Positions 10,916-24,922 are shown, numbered from the stretch's first letter. The stretch: DNA of 64,000 bases from Pithys albifrons albifrons (GCF_047495875.1 NC_092474.1:4481001-4545000), one strand, 5' to 3'. Made by a program: numbers and translations. Notes: generated from the letters alone by a model not told the origin.

Positions 10916-10919
10916 GATT

Positions 10920-11300
10920 AGTCGGTCATAACAAGCATATTATCCTTGCTTAATGAATGGAACGCGCCGCTTCTTCCTAGGCATTGTCAGGCTTTGATGC
11001 AGCACAATTAGCAGAGGTTCTCATTTAATTACCCAGCATAATAGGACCTGAAATGCTGAAATTCAATCTTTCATATAACTACTGCTTTTCAACAGTCCCC
11101 AAGGCTGATGGGGATAATGTTCCAAACTAATGCATATTAGTTTATAAAGAAAACGTTGCAAAACAAATAGGGTCTTACAAGAGTGTAATACTTCAAATCG
11201 CTTTAGGAGCTGTTTGATTGCTGTGGCCAATAACTGTTGTAAATTGCTGAAGATGCAATTAAATAGTCCTAGTTAACAATGAATAGTAATCTAGCAGGGA
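10920..11300. other. AT-rich stretch with homeobox/POU-like motifs beside the CpG patch (possible regulatory element)
   Basis: This non-coding stretch is dense in TAAT/ATTA cores: CACAATTAGCAG, TTTAATTACCC, a near-palindromic CTAATGCATATTAG around 11128-11141, TGCAATTAAATAG and others. It also has a CCAAT-box-like GGCCAATAACTG near 11226. The clustering next to a CpG-rich patch is the kind of make-up seen in conserved developmental enhancers. Conservation cannot be judged from one sequence. Confidence 0.3.
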
Positions 11301-11440
11301 GTAGGAACTTAGGCGTTACTTCTGTTTTTATTTTTTTCCCAATCAAATGAAAGAAATTTGCAACAAACATTTTAATGGCACTTTAGATACAGCTGTCTGT
11401 TTAATAAAAAAGAATGCTGACTCGTGCCTGTGTTTGGGCA

Positions 11441-11500
11441 GCTTAAAGAAAAAAAAAACAATAAAAAAACCCCAAAACACAAAAAAAACCAACATCACAA
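11441..11500. repeat. A-rich low-complexity tract
   Basis: Runs of 7-10 adenines are broken by CC and AC (near 11450-11488). No transposon body precedes it that I can identify. It makes the open frames on both strands here look lysine-rich or phenylalanine-rich. Confidence 0.8.
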
Positions 11501-12270
11501 ACAAACAGAACTGGGAAAGTACTAAGAAACTAGTCCAGGCCATTATTTTCATGAATCTGAAAATGACCAAGGTACACATTATGAGGAGGAGAAGAAAAAG
11601 AAAAGAGTGGTAACTGCCCATGCTGAGCTCTCAATAAATATGCCTCCAGACTAATTTACCTGAATATGAGGGCAGACACAGAAAGAACCTGGATGTATTT
11701 TGATTTCCAAGTGTCCCAATTCCATAGGTATAACTGGCATTGAGTGGAGGATGTTAAAGTGAGGGATGAATTTAAGGCAAGAAGCTTTAGAGAAGTAGGT
11801 TGTTGGACAACAGTCAGCCCCTGAACATTTCTTGCAGAAACCACCATCTCCGTTACCATAATGAGAATTTTGATTAAAAATGAAAGGCAATATGACTCTA
11901 CAGATGAGCCGCAGACTATTTATTGTGTTCCCATTAAGTGTTTGTGGTCTAAAGACCAGAGTTTGGCGGCCTCTGACATCCCCAGAGCGATGACATACAC
12001 TTATAGCACCCCTTGAGATCCACAGGAACTCCTGAGGGGGTGTGTAAGTCTATCTGTGCTTCCCTCCTTAGCAGCAGATACACCAGACTTTGTGGTTACA
12101 AGAGGCAGCTCGATTTCCTGAAGTGATGTGTTTTATTTAGATTGAGCAGATCCAGGCAGAAGGCTCTTCACAGAACTGTGCTGTCAATGCCTACTGCTGT
12201 TTTGAACATCTTTGCCAGCAGTAACGGGTAGAAAACGAACTCAAAGATGCCCAGAGAGAAATAGATTGAC

Positions 12271-12521
12271 CCTGTAATGACAGGATAAGAGGGAATGGAT
12301 TCAAACTAACAGTGAGTAGGTTTGGAATGGATATTAGGAAGAAATTATTTACTGTGAGAGTGGTGAGGCACTGACACAGGTTGCCCAGAGAAGTTGTGGA
12401 TGCCCCAGGGAGTGTTCAAGGCCAAGTTAAACAGGCCTTTGGTCAACCTGGTCAAGTGGAAGGTGCTGAATGAGATGATATTTAAGGTCCTTTCCAAGCC
12501 AAACCATTCTGTGATTCTGAG
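12271..12521 (+). mobile_element. CR1 3'-end fragment
   Basis: The segment carries the ordered landmarks of the bird CR1 3' untranslated region: GACAGGATAAGAGGGAATGG, ATATTAGGAAGAAATTATTT, GTGGTGAGGCACTGACACAG, GTTGCCCAGAGAAGTTGTGG, GTTCAAGGCCAAGTTAAACA and AAGGTCCTTTCCAAGCCAAA. It ends in CCATTCTGTGATTCTGA. It is 5'-truncated, diverged, and lacks a short internal piece before the AAGGTCC landmark. An open frame of 75 codons antisense to it is incidental. Confidence 0.9.
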
Positions 12522-15500
12522 ATCCATTCTGCAAATTTTAAGTCTTCTAATTGATGGTTTAATAGGGCCCACATAGACATTGTTGTTTAATTCTTGAATG
12601 TCAAAGGTAAATCACAGTCATTAAGGACTTTCTTCTAAGTCATGCTTTTAATTGGCTGTAACTGGAGAAAAATAAGGTGAAGGAGTAGAAAGAGAGAGGA
12701 AGAATTTTGGAGCATTGACTCAGGGACCACACAGAGCAATACTTTAAAGTGGAAAAGGAAAACCACAGATTTTCACTGAACAGGGAACTGTCTTCAGCAA
12801 CAGATTGCTGGTTGCTGGGGGTGCAGCAAAAGACCCCAGCCCTGCCACTTGCTCTGGTTTATGCTGTCTGGCTGTGGCTGCAGCAGGAGGAAACCTCAGG
12901 CTGGGTGAGCGGTGGGAGAGGGAGCAGAAGGGTTGACTCATGCTTGCAGTTGCAGCAGTCACTGTCTCCTCTCCTGACATCTTGCAGATCAGCAAGACTT
13001 ACATTCCACGTCTTTGTTTCCCACCATATTTTGTAGCAGCTCCACTGCTTTTCTTTACCTCCTCACTCAGTGTTCCTCCTGGTTCCCGTCCACTGAGGCT
13101 GGTGTTTAGTGGCCCTCCACTAAAATGGTTCAGCTTTCATGAGCAGAAGGAAATAAAAAACTGATAAAGAAAATGCAAATAATTTTCTGCTTGTCTGACA
13201 AATTAGACCAGTTCAGTGAAGATTCCAAAACAGCACCATAGCCAGTGCAAGGGAGACAGCTGTGAGCAGATGAGAAAACAGAAGCAGAGGAAAAGGGAAG
13301 AAGTAGCAGGTCTGTCCCTTTCAGGTACAGCAGGTTGTGAGGTGCCCCAGCAGCACTGTGGAACTGTACCCCAGGGCACAAGGAAAGGTCACCAGAGTCC
13401 TTTCTGCTACTCTAATAATGGACTAATATAACTGTTGGCAGCTGTATATCAGCAGTCCACAAATACAGGAGAGCAATTTAGTTAGGATATTAGTTGTGAT
13501 TTTTTTGTGTGGTTCCGGGTCTTTTTCTGATTTCAAATTTAAGTTAGAGAAATGTTTTCATCTGTCCTAAATGGACTCAGAGCAGTAGCTGAAACAAGAG
13601 AAGTTTCCTCTTAGGAGGGATCTTTTTACTGTACATTCCAGGTGCCTATTCATTTCTCTTTTGATCATGTGAATGTTTTACTTCAACTTTCATAAACAAA
13701 CATTTGCCTTAGATAATATAAAGAAGCCTTCGAGTATTATGAAAGCACATTCCAGCACTACAGAGCACTGTGAATGGTCACATTTACAAGGTCAAGCATT
13801 CCTGCCACAAGACCAAAGAGACATATATTATTTAAACAGAGCAACAAAGGGTGAAAGAGCTCAGGCCATTGAAAAGCCCATTGTCTCTCTTTCAAGGGAC
13901 TGGGGAGTTTAGTTTATGAAACAGAAATCAGATCAGCCCCAGCTCGAGCCAGATGGCTTTGCCACCTGACAAGGTTAGGCGATCTGTCTGACCCTGTTAG
14001 GAGCGCAGAGTGAGTGGGAAATAATGCCCACTTGCCTCTTGCTCCCAAAAAGGTCTTTAAGGCGCAGTGAAAACCTAACCCGGCAATTCTGCAGCTCCGC
14101 GGCGAGCACTGACGGGAGGGTGGTGTCACTGCCCGGCTGTTCGTGCCATTCCTGCAGCACTCGCTCGGCAGAGGGCCCTGTCGTACAGCTCCACGGAAAG
14201 AATGGGAGCTGTAAAAGCACCACTCATCTTCTGATGCCGAGAGACTTGTTTCAAGCAGCTTGAGGCTTGCTTGTATTTTCCATATACAGTTGTTTTCTCT
14301 CATGGAGGAAGGAGCAGCCATTAGTAAAAAGATGAGCAAATGTTGTTTTATTATATTAAAATTCATTACTTTGTTGAACAAATACTATTTTCTGGCTGAG
14401 GGAATTCAAATGAGGAAGAGCTTCTCTAATAATTCTGGTAATCTTTTACAGCCCTGCAGAATATACAGTATGTTACAAAAGCAGGATGTGATATTGTTCC
14501 AAGAAGAGGAGTTTGGGGCTAACACAGTGAAAAGTAAAACACAGGCTGGAACAGCTACCAAAATGTTTTTACAAAGGGCTGTGCAAAAATATCACCGATT
14601 TCTCAAATGTTAGATCTGAAACAACTTCTGATTTGTGTCCCAAGACTGGGATTTTAGAAAGCTTATGCCTTATGAGGGAGGTTACAAAATCTTCTTTCAT
14701 GTATTAACTGGAAAAATGCAAAGAGAATAAAATGGTCCAAATCTGCAGTTTTAAGAGTTATTTTGGAGCACCAATTACCAAAGTTTCCATGCTATGATTT
14801 TCATACTACAACCAAATTATGTGCAAGGACCATTTTTGTTCAGCCACACTGAGCTGTTGTGGTCATGTGAACACTTGCTGTAATCTCTGGGGTAAAAGAC
14901 TGTAGGTTTAGCAAATTAGAAGATAAAGGACTCAAAAAAGGGTAAAAGAAGGGTAGATGTGCCAAATGTCTGAACTATAACCTGAAGCATGAGTGTGTGA
15001 CATTAGTAAATACTGACATGGTCTCGCATCCCGATAGAGTTTGTAAAGGTGCCTTAAGAATAAAACCTGTAACTGAAAGTCAGCAAGAACAAATCCAAAG
15101 AGCTCTTGCCCCTGGAGTGTGTCAGAGACTGAAACTACTGGTGCTGGTGTTCTGCTACAATGGGAATAAGTAAAAACAAAGCTTCCATTGTAATATTAAC
15201 TATCTTTTTGATGTGGTGTTAGACTTCATTAAAAATTGAGTGAATCATGATAGTCTTTGGCTGCTGAGGAAAAGGACAAAAACAATTTCATCATTGCATT
15301 AAGAAATTATTTGAAATCTTTATACTGATACATTTCCACTCTTAAAGATGCAGGTTTGGGATCTAAGAAAATGAGATTATTAATAGGTTAAGATCTACAC
15401 TGTGTGCGCAAGTACGGTGAAAATATTATTAAATTTTACTAACATATCTTTTTGTCTTATACTGTGATTAATGGTCCTGACCAAGACTGAGGTTCCACTT

Positions 15501-18500
15501 CAGCTGGCAGTTAGCAAGTTGAGAATACAGCCTAAATAAAAAATGTAAGAAGCAGGAAAGTAAAACACCTTCTACAAGACCACCTAGTATGTCAGATAAA
15601 ACTGATTGGAAACCTGGTCCTGTTTCTAAGTGCAAAAAGCCAATAACCTGGGTTGCCCTTTGGACCTAAGATGAGTGGAGGTCTGAAAACATGTTGTGTT
15701 GTTCTTGGGGAATGTGAGATTATGATTGTTTACTAGTTTTGGACTGGAAATGCCTTCTTGTATGCTGTTCTCATCACTGCTGGATCACAGATTGTTTGCT
15801 CAGACCTTTTAGAAAAGCAGTGATTGCTGAAGAAAAGTCTTGAAATAATGAAATGGGGAATATTGTTTGACAAGAACTGAAAACCACTGAAATGTCGTGG
15901 ACAGAGTTCACTGAAGGGATGGAAGAGTTTTCATTGACTTTCAAACACAGCAGATCAGGTCTGTAACTGAGGCATCAAAATTCATCCCTCCAACAGAGGG
16001 AATTCGATGAGCATCTGGATTCTAATATACTTTTCATTATGCAAATTTGAATAGCAAGATGTATAAATTTGCAGATGGAAATAAATAAATTCCAGGCTAT
16101 TATTTGTTAAACCTCCGCTCACAACACTGCAGCTTAGCTGCTTTCATGCAGAACTACAGCTGCAGGGAGGCCAGAAGAATTCAGCAATCAGAGAACATAA
16201 GAACAGTGATTTCAAAATGTCACTCTAGATGCCCATCTTACTACTTTTTCCCTTTGTATCTTCCACTAGCGAGAGCAGCAGCAAGCTCAGATTGGATTCC
16301 TCTCACAAGCTCTAGAGAAAATGGGACTGGTAACACTACATGTCCATCCTTTCCCCTTTTTCAAAAGCCAAAGCTGTCATTGGTTTGTGGAGAACAAATA
16401 CCCAGAAACCTTTTGCTTGCTGCTCCCTTTCTTTCCCAGCCTCAGTACTGGGTGTGTTGAGTTGTCCTCTTCATGTTGGTATAGCAGCATTTTTGGCAAA
16501 ATGTGCTTTAATCAACGTCAGCTCCTCTAGAAGTGGGAGGATCTCTTCCAGATGAAGCAAATACACTCTTCCTTCAGTTCTTGCTTTTTAAGCCTGGTAC
16601 CTTTACTGGCAGTTTCTGAGTGTGATTTTTCTAGTGTGGACACTCTTTCTTGGTCAGCAGTATTTGCCTAAAGTTCATCACAGTCAAAAAAATCTTTTCT
16701 TTCATGGTACTACCTGCACCTTGAACCAGTTTCCTGGAAAACTGATATTCCCAGATAATTCCAGATAGACAGAAAGTCTTGCTGACCTCTGTATTCTCTC
16801 TGGAAGCCTTTCTGCAAGTGATTATTCACTAGGAAATGCTTTGGAGATATTGCAGTATTGGTATTACATGAAGTTTCCAGTCACTCTAGACAAGACATCT
16901 AATTTTCTAATACAGAAATTAGTTTTTAAAAAAGTCAGTAATTGGCAGAGACATGGATAATGTCTGAGGTATCAGGCAGAGCACAGTTATTTAGTTCACA
17001 GCATACTGAGAGCTCAGAAGCCAACAGCTCAGGCAAGTCACTGAAAGTACAAGCTTAGAGATCTCCCTTGCCTTGTGCTCCAATCCTACAGCTGTCCACA
17101 GATGGGGAGCACTGGTGAATTATTGTGTGCAGAGTAATGACATTGGTGGTGTGTGAACAAGAAAAGAAACACTTAAAAATTGTGCACTGGCTTGAAAAAT
17201 ATGTCTTAGCCATCAGGAAAGAGGCTTGTGATCCTTTGTACTTCAAAGACATGATGATAAATCTCACTTCTTAAGGATTACACATAAGTATCTTATGGAT
17301 ACCAGGGACAATAGGTCAGGGAATTGCCAAAAAGAAAAAAAAAAAGGCAGCAAAATAAGGAATTACTGTTATGAGTCATTAAACAAAATTCTAGTTATGT
17401 TTTATGTACTGTTGAATAAAGACCTCATTGTTATTTATTAAAGTACCATCATTACCTGATAAACCCTGTTAGAAGGGGATGAATTTATTATTGTTCCCAT
17501 ACAACTAAAAGGTAACACCCTTCTCACTGCAAAATATTACACTTTCAGCTAATGGAAGTATTTAACAAAGCTGCAAATAATGTCCTTGATATTTATTAAT
17601 AGACCCATACCATCTTCTAGGCCCAGCTCCTTTAGGAGCCTTCAGCCACTTGACATGAGATTTAAAGCTTTTCTCAATTAGTTTATCTTGAAATTAGTTT
17701 ATCTACTTATAAATATATGTTAAAAGATCAGACAAAGAGTATGGGCTTATATTGTTTCAAAATTTCTTTTGATGGAATTCTAAGCAACAGGTCAAGTTGC
17801 AAAACTTACTCTGTTCCTATGGGGTTTTTTGTTCCTACTTTTTAAACAAATGGTGTGTGACGTGTCATGGCAATGATGCAACTGCTGGAGTTACACTTTG
17901 GAGAATTCACTGAGTGTTGGATTTTCTATTTACTGTGACTTGATGTCATTCTAATATAAAAAAGGCTGTTGAAGAGGTGAATAAGCCCTTTCCAAGATGT
18001 TCACGTGTCTGTCAGTTAGTGGGGACTCAGGCAAATCCAACAGCAACATCTGCTGTTACTCTTACTGGTGTAATTATTCACCCTTGCACCAGCATTGAGT
18101 TCTCAGCTATCAGTAGCACTTTGTGGCACTGTCTTGGCCAGTCAGAGTTGTCCTCTGATTGATGCACAGCAGTCTGGGGGTTCCATCAAGGAGTCTCTCA
18201 AACATTCTAGTTCTTTCCTTGTGTAGAACAGTTGACACAGGTAATGGGTGTAAGTACCTCTGTCTTTTCAATAAAATGAGTTCATGTGCAGAACCCCGGA
18301 AAAACAGTTCCAAGTGTGAACTCCTCGGACATCAGCATTTCCCAAATCAGTGTTTATTTAATTTGATGGGTTTTTAGTTGTTATGGAAATCAGTTAGATA
18401 TAGTCAGTATTTTTTCATTAGGAGACCACATGTTGATGAAATACAGATATCTCCTGGTAGGTGTGAAAGAGTTTAAGAAGAAAGTGGGATAAAACATGCC

Positions 18501-18518
18501 TTTTTTTTTTTTCTGTAG

Positions 18519-18586
18519 AAAAAAGAAGGGAAAGAAGATTTGTCTGGAAGGATTTTTACTGTCCTTCAAGTTAAAGAAAAGGAAAG
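18519..18586 (+). other. Exon-like segment with a strong acceptor (unproven)
   Basis: A T12 run followed by CTGTAG gives a textbook polypyrimidine tract and acceptor. The next 68 bases end at GGAAAG before GTACAT, a usable but weak donor. Two of the three frames are open through the segment; one reads a Lys/Glu-rich peptide beginning KKEGKEDLSGRIF. I recognise no family. A and T runs of this kind also arise by chance, so this is a weak candidate for a small exon of a rightward transcript. Confidence 0.15.
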
Positions 18587-19791
18587 GTACATTATTTGAA
18601 CCTTTTCTCCCGCAGTCTTCTTTAGAGACTTAGAAGATGAAAGTCGGATCTCTTTGAACATGAAAACTTTAAACACAATTTTTGAGTATTTAGTAAAAGA
18701 ATTTAATGAACTCCTACTTGTACATTCCTCATATATCTTCATTTGAAGCACTTGCAATAAAACTTAGTATACCCAGAAAGAGTACCACAGGTGTTCGAAG
18801 GAAACTGCTTTCCACTTTGTGCTTTTGTATGTAAATTAAATTGCCTGAGCCATTAACACATCGGAGAAAACATCAGAGGTGATGGTTGTGAGTTGCAAAT
18901 ATTATCTCATTCCCATTGGCGTTTCACTGAAGCCTTTTAGTCATTTAAAACCAGGGGTTTGGATACTGGTTATTTCTAGCCTTGTGTTTAAAATTGTGTT
19001 CTGAATTATGAAAAATTGGGTTTCTCAGGGACTCTACATTCCTCTGTTACTGCAACAGTGTTATCCATAATTAAAACAAGGATGTACTTGCTGGAGGTAG
19101 AGCTAGAGGTAAAACACCTGATCCAGACCATGCATTAAGTATGATGTGATGTGGCCTCCAGTTGGAGGGAGCTAATTAAATGTGGGAGAACTGTAACTGA
19201 AGTGAGGAGGTGAGAAAAAACTACAAACTAAACAGAAGCTGCTATTTCAATGTTTGCACTTTGGAAATGCTTGTATGGCTCATGTTCTATTTTCTTTTCT
19301 GCAGGGCCTTATATAACTACCACCATGACAACAGTTAAGTATATTCTTGTAGTGTATCAAGCAAAATAACCAAATGTCACATTCAAGCTATTCTAGCCCT
19401 CTTCCTTTCCAATCATGGACGAGAGAAATCTGTGAAAAATTGTTGGTTTATATCACCTGCTGGATCTAGGAATGTATTTGTATACCATTAATGTAAAATT
19501 TTCTGTAGATATTACCTGCAAATAGCAATTAGCCCTTTAATCAAAGTTCATACTTGTCCCAAAACCAGTGGAGAATAGAACAGAAGTTATTTAGGTGCCT
19601 GGTGAAAGCAGGGAGACATTTTGGCTACCTACTGTAACAAAGTTTAGCCCTGTAATTTGCCAATCCCTCATGGATTTCTGATACAATCTCAGAACAAAAG
19701 CATTGCAATAGATGGAAGCTCAGCTGAGAAGAGTTATCAGGTAGGTGTAGGGAGAATGCCAGCAAGCCTGGAAAAGCTATTTTGGAGAAGA

Positions 19792-19820
19792 AAGATAACT
19801 ACTTGCAGAGTAGTTATCTT
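19792..19820. repeat. Perfect 12-bp inverted repeat flanked by TTTTGGAG direct repeats
   Basis: AAGATAACTACT (19792-19803) and AGTAGTTATCTT (19809-19820) are exact reverse complements around a 5-base loop. TTTTGGAG occurs on both sides, at 19780-19787 and 19822-19829. The arrangement resembles that at 6871-6908 but the sequences are unrelated. Confidence 0.8.
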
Positions 19821-22362
19821 GTTTTGGAGGCCAAGGATAGGAAGTTGAGGTAGTGCTCTAGTTAAAATCCTGGTGATTTCCCTTTCCTCAGATAGTAAAA
19901 TAAATCACTGTTTTATCTCAGAAGATATCTCTGTAAGAGAGATGTTCTGCTGGAGATATTCCCTGTGGAAAGTCAATATTCTGTTGCCTTTACCTAGACC
20001 CAGAGAGAGTCTTGAATGTTGAGTTCAACCACTGTAGAAGTTTCAGGCAGTTCTTGCATAACTAACATGCTTAAACACAGAGGGGAGAGAACAGGTCAGA
20101 AGTAAAATGGTGTGATAAACTCAAACTGTAGTGAAAAGTAAATTGGTGAAGTCACAGAGCCATTTTTTTCATGACCAGCCACCATGATGATGGCACTAAT
20201 TTGCCATTCACTCAGCCTCCTGTCCCAGCCTGATGTAGAAGGAAGGACACATTCATCAAAGAAGGAACATGTTTAATCCATTCATGCCAAGTTCCAAACT
20301 TAATGTAATGTTTTGAGATTGTTTCACTAATAGCATTATTCTCAATGCGGGAGAGATTTAGCCCTTTTGTATTTTACCCCCAAAACTCAAATGAATTTCA
20401 GCTGTGGGAGAATGAATGATTAACTCTTGGTGAAGTTATTTTTCATCATTAGACATTGTTCATTTAAATTTCTGTTACAAAGAAGACCTCATTCCAAACT
20501 TCCACAGTCTCCTGTCTCCAACTTCATTGATAGGAGCACTGCCTACCTGTGACTTTTGCACTTTTTTTTGTCAATAACTTATACTTTTAAAATGTTTACA
20601 AACCATCTGGCTCATATTTAATTTTAATCAGACCTAATCTGTGAAATTAACTCATGGCTTTTGTAATGAAATTATCTAGAAGAGCAACAAGGACAAAATA
20701 TCATGTCTTGCAATAGATACACTAATGCCTTCTTCACACCTAAAGGTAACATTGCAAATTGCTGTAGTTGCTTAGAGATTTCAGATGGTATTTTCAGACT
20801 AACTGAGTATTTTCTTAGATTTTCTTCCATGGAATTTTTGTGAGTTTTATAGTGGATTTTAAGGAGAGAAATAAGGCTCAGATCTTTTAAAACATGGTCT
20901 TTATCTTGGTTCTTTCTATACCAGTGTTCTCTGTGGCTGTTTAGATGACCTGCTTAGTTTTCCAGTGTGAGAAGGTTGTCTGAGAAAGGACTGCACACAA
21001 TTTTAACAACTGAATCCAAGAAAAGGGCTCAGTAGAATTGCTTATTTAACAGAACTGTTGGGATAGTTGGAGGAAATTTTCTAATTGCTGATTTGTATGT
21101 GATTATGACTTTATAAGAATCTTCCAATATCTCAAGAAGGACCACAGAATCTGATCGTACATATGAGTGTGCAGAGAAAAGAAAATAAAAGGTCTCACTG
21201 TGGTCTTCCAGCTCCTCTGCACACATGTGTGTTAGATCAGACCCAGTGGAAATCCTTAAGCACTCCCTCTTACCCATCTGATTTCATAATAACAGGGGAA
21301 AGTTGAAACAGGTGTTGGAAAGAAGGAAGACAGGTTTTTCTCATCAGGAATACATTTCTCATTCCTGTTATAAATGTTTCCCTGTTCAATCCAATATTGC
21401 TTCCTGCTGGCAGGGAGAGAGTTAAAACAAACTGTCCCAAGGTTGTCAAGGAGCAAAGAGGAAATGTAAGACAGTGACACAGATAAGAATAACTTCAGAT
21501 ATGTGGCTTCAAAGTAGCTCAGCTGATAATGGCTGGGTCATCACTTGGAGAAAAGCTAATGAGCTGGCTCCATCCAGGCTGCAGTGGGGACTCTTCCCAA
21601 GGCTAAGTGGGGGATCAAAGAAGCCTAAAACCTCAAAGAACTAGAAAAGGGAGTGAGCTTTGGGTGAGCCAAGAGAGGCTTCCCAGAATGTGTCACTTAT
21701 GGAGCTGACAGGCTGGGAAGACTCACAGACAGGAAGAATGAGCTGCAAGCAATGTAGCCATTCCTCCTGAGAGAGACTAATCTGGATTTATGTAAATTGG
21801 ACAGTGTGGAAGTTTAGATTGGGAACATGCATATAAAAGAACCATTATTTTTTTGCATTAACACCTGGGCCTGCAATCTTTATTTCTTTGAATTAATGAA
21901 CAAACAGTATTTTGCTATCAAGTAAGTGTGGTTTGGAACTTTTTAATTAGCCTTTTAGCAGAACTCCTTTGGTAACTAAGCTCCAGCTGAACATATTGAA
22001 GTAATCCTGGTGGTTACCCAGGAACTGTTACCCAGCTACACAAGGGCAAACATCCAAATTGCTGCTCAGGAAACTAAGTACCCTGGGCTTGACACCACTG
22101 TAAGGACATAACCTTGCCAAGGGACAGCATTCAATAACCGTGGTGAGGCTCTCTAATAGCAAAGGACCAAAGTAGGCTATGAATTTCAAAGCAGACCTTC
22201 TGTGAATGAGAAACTGTTCTGTAGTGAGGGCTGGTGACAGCCCAACACTTGCAGGGTGGGGATTGTTGGGCACATGCACCTTATTTCTCCAAGCTGCTTA
22301 ACGTTTTTCATGGGGATTTTTCTCTCGCATTCACTGCATATTTTAAGGTAACTGAGACATAG

Positions 22363-22442
22363 GTGAAGGTAAAAGATTATTGTGAGCATCTCCCCAAAGG
22401 CTGGATGATGACAATGGAAGGATCAGTGAATACAACAAGGAG
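22363..22442 (+). other. Exon-like segment with a perfect donor (unproven)
   Basis: AAGGAG is followed by GTGAGT, a near-ideal donor. Upstream, an ACATAG acceptor at 22362 leaves one frame open for 80 bases, starting VKVKDYCEHLPKGW. The pyrimidine tract before the acceptor is poor and no family is recognised, so this is probably a chance arrangement. Confidence 0.1.
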
Positions 22443-24922
22443 GTGAGTATTCAGTGGGCCATTTCAGCCAAGCTTTGTTATTTCACACATATCTTCGACT
22501 AGAAAGAGGCAAATGGTGTTATTGGAAGAAGAAAGAAGTCTCTCTGGAGAACTGTTTACTTTATCAATTTACAGAGATGAACTGTGGCACTGTGAGGAAC
22601 TCAGTGCAGAAAACCCCCTCACTTTGTGCTACCAAAATACCTTACAGGGGATCCAGAGTTCTTTCCAGTTTAGCACTGACAGCAGCACATACTAAACCGC
22701 AACCTTATGGTGTCGATACACAATAATGCCCTGACAATACCAGATGAAATAAGCAGCTGCTCTCTCCATGTTCTCTTTCTGAGAATCCAGAACAGTCTGT
22801 TGATACCATCCAGCACTTGGATGGAAACTTGCCAACACAGCACATGGCTCAAGTGAAAGAAAAGAGCACTGAAGGACATCAAAATGCGGAAAATCACTTT
22901 TTAGCCTTTTTATGTTATTACTTGCATCCTTTTAGGCTTTGCTCATATGTAACCTATTTAGAAAATTCCAAGTATAACTATTATAATTATACAGCCAATC
23001 TGAGATCAGATAAAACAATCATCAGTGATTCAGTCATTATTAGATGATTTTTAAAAGCTGTTGTCGAATATACTGAATAATGCCATTATAGATGCAGCTG
23101 TTTTCCTTGATACAAGACCTTCCTTCTATAGATCATTGTCTCTCACTGGAAGCCTTTTGTGAGTGGCAGTGACTCTTAATCCATCTTTTTTCCAAGTGAG
23201 TTCTTCTCTATCGAGGAATTGTTTTAGTATTGTTGTTATAGGCTTCCGTAGAGATAGCATTTTTAATAGCCTGTTCTATTTTAGGTCTGTAGCCTGTGCC
23301 TCAATTCTATTAGAAAATGCTCTGCAGAGTCACCAGGGTATAAGAATCTGATTAGAAAACTTGGGGCACTGTCTTTTTAGAAAGAATCTTTGTGTTATCC
23401 ATAGCAGAGGAAGATGAACTATCCAGTGAAGTCATAATACACAAAATTAATTCAAAATTTCAATGACTACTCACTTATTCAGGCAGTTACCCCTAGAGAG
23501 AAGAACTGAGCAAAATGGTTATAGGTATTCTCATGATAATATCTTTACATTCAGGCAATGCTTTTCTTGCCAAGATATTTTGTGAGTAGATACAATCCAA
23601 GGGTTGTAGAAATAAAAATTATTTTAGCCCAAATAGCACTTCTTTCAGTGGGATAAGCCAGGATTTAATTTTTCCTTCCAATTGTTACTTTCAGATTTTA
23701 TCAGTTTATCCTACAGTCACATTTCTGATTGACTGATGACTTTGGCTATAAAGAGACACAAATTGAAATAACTCAATTCTTTACTCTGGCAAATAATGCC
23801 CATTGTCTTAGTTTCTGACCTTCTATGGTAATTTCTGAGATAAATGAAACAAAAGGTTTACAATTCTGTATGCTAATTGCACCTTATACGTTCTTACAAG
23901 ATCTAATTATAGTTGAATTACCGCTGATTTACTAAAAAAACCCCAATATTTTGCAATATTCTACTGTCCAAAAAGCATTAAAAAGTCGAGGCCTGTATCA
24001 CCACACTTAAGTGCTGGCATGTTGGCCTTCATCACTACATGCACAGGCTACTGCCTGGGTGAGTCAGTGACTGAATAATAACTTGTTTAATAATCTTTTG
24101 TCAACTGTAGTATCTCATCTGGAGGGTTATCATAATAAAGACAGTAATTGTTTCTTCAAAGTAGCCATTAGAGAATTCTGTAACCGCTACCATTCTAATT
24201 AGAGCATTCAAGATTAATTTCAAGAACAGCATTCCCTGAGAGTTCAGGCACAGGAGACACTCATTTAGAGAGAAATAAAGCTGTTGCCCATATATGTGTA
24301 AAGGCCAGTCCCCATTAGATGGGATACTACACACAATAAAGCAGAATCCTGTAGCAAGTAGAGATGTAAAGTACTAAACTCACTTTTCCAAGGTCATTGT
24401 CTGCCTGGGAACTGAAGAATTATTTCTTTAGTGTTGTCTAATGTCCAGTTTGCTAAGACCTGCTGCATTTCAGATGTGCATCCTTTGAGGAAAATATTTC
24501 TTTGTCCTCTGAGAGCTCAAGGGCTGCAGGTGTACCTCTGGGAAATAGCCAAGCACCAGGGTGGGGGACAGGCAACTTTGCCAGGTGTACCTGGGACAGA
24601 CTGATCAAAAACCTGCTCAACTTAGTAGACTGATTTGCACAGCAGTTGCACAGTTTCCTAATTTTTCTCATGCAGCCCAAGTTTGTTTGCAGGCAAACCC
24701 ATGTAAATCAGCCTCTTTTTGAAAGCAAAGCAAACCCTAAACTCACTGGATGTGGACAACTGTGAGATCACAGGAAAGGAGATAAATGGCATCATTTATT
24801 CTTTGTGGGAGTTGGGACAGAGTAGTGGAAATGACAGGACAGGACTGTTTCATATGGTGCTAATGTCTGTGTGTTAACTTCTTTATCTGCAACACTTACC
24901 ATAGCGATAAAACCACCGAGAG

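Noticed and set aside
21480..21960. Possible solo LTR (TATAAAAG at about 21834 followed by a T-rich segment)
   Set aside because: No TG...CA ends, polyadenylation signal or target-site duplication could be identified, and no internal retroviral sequence lies nearby.
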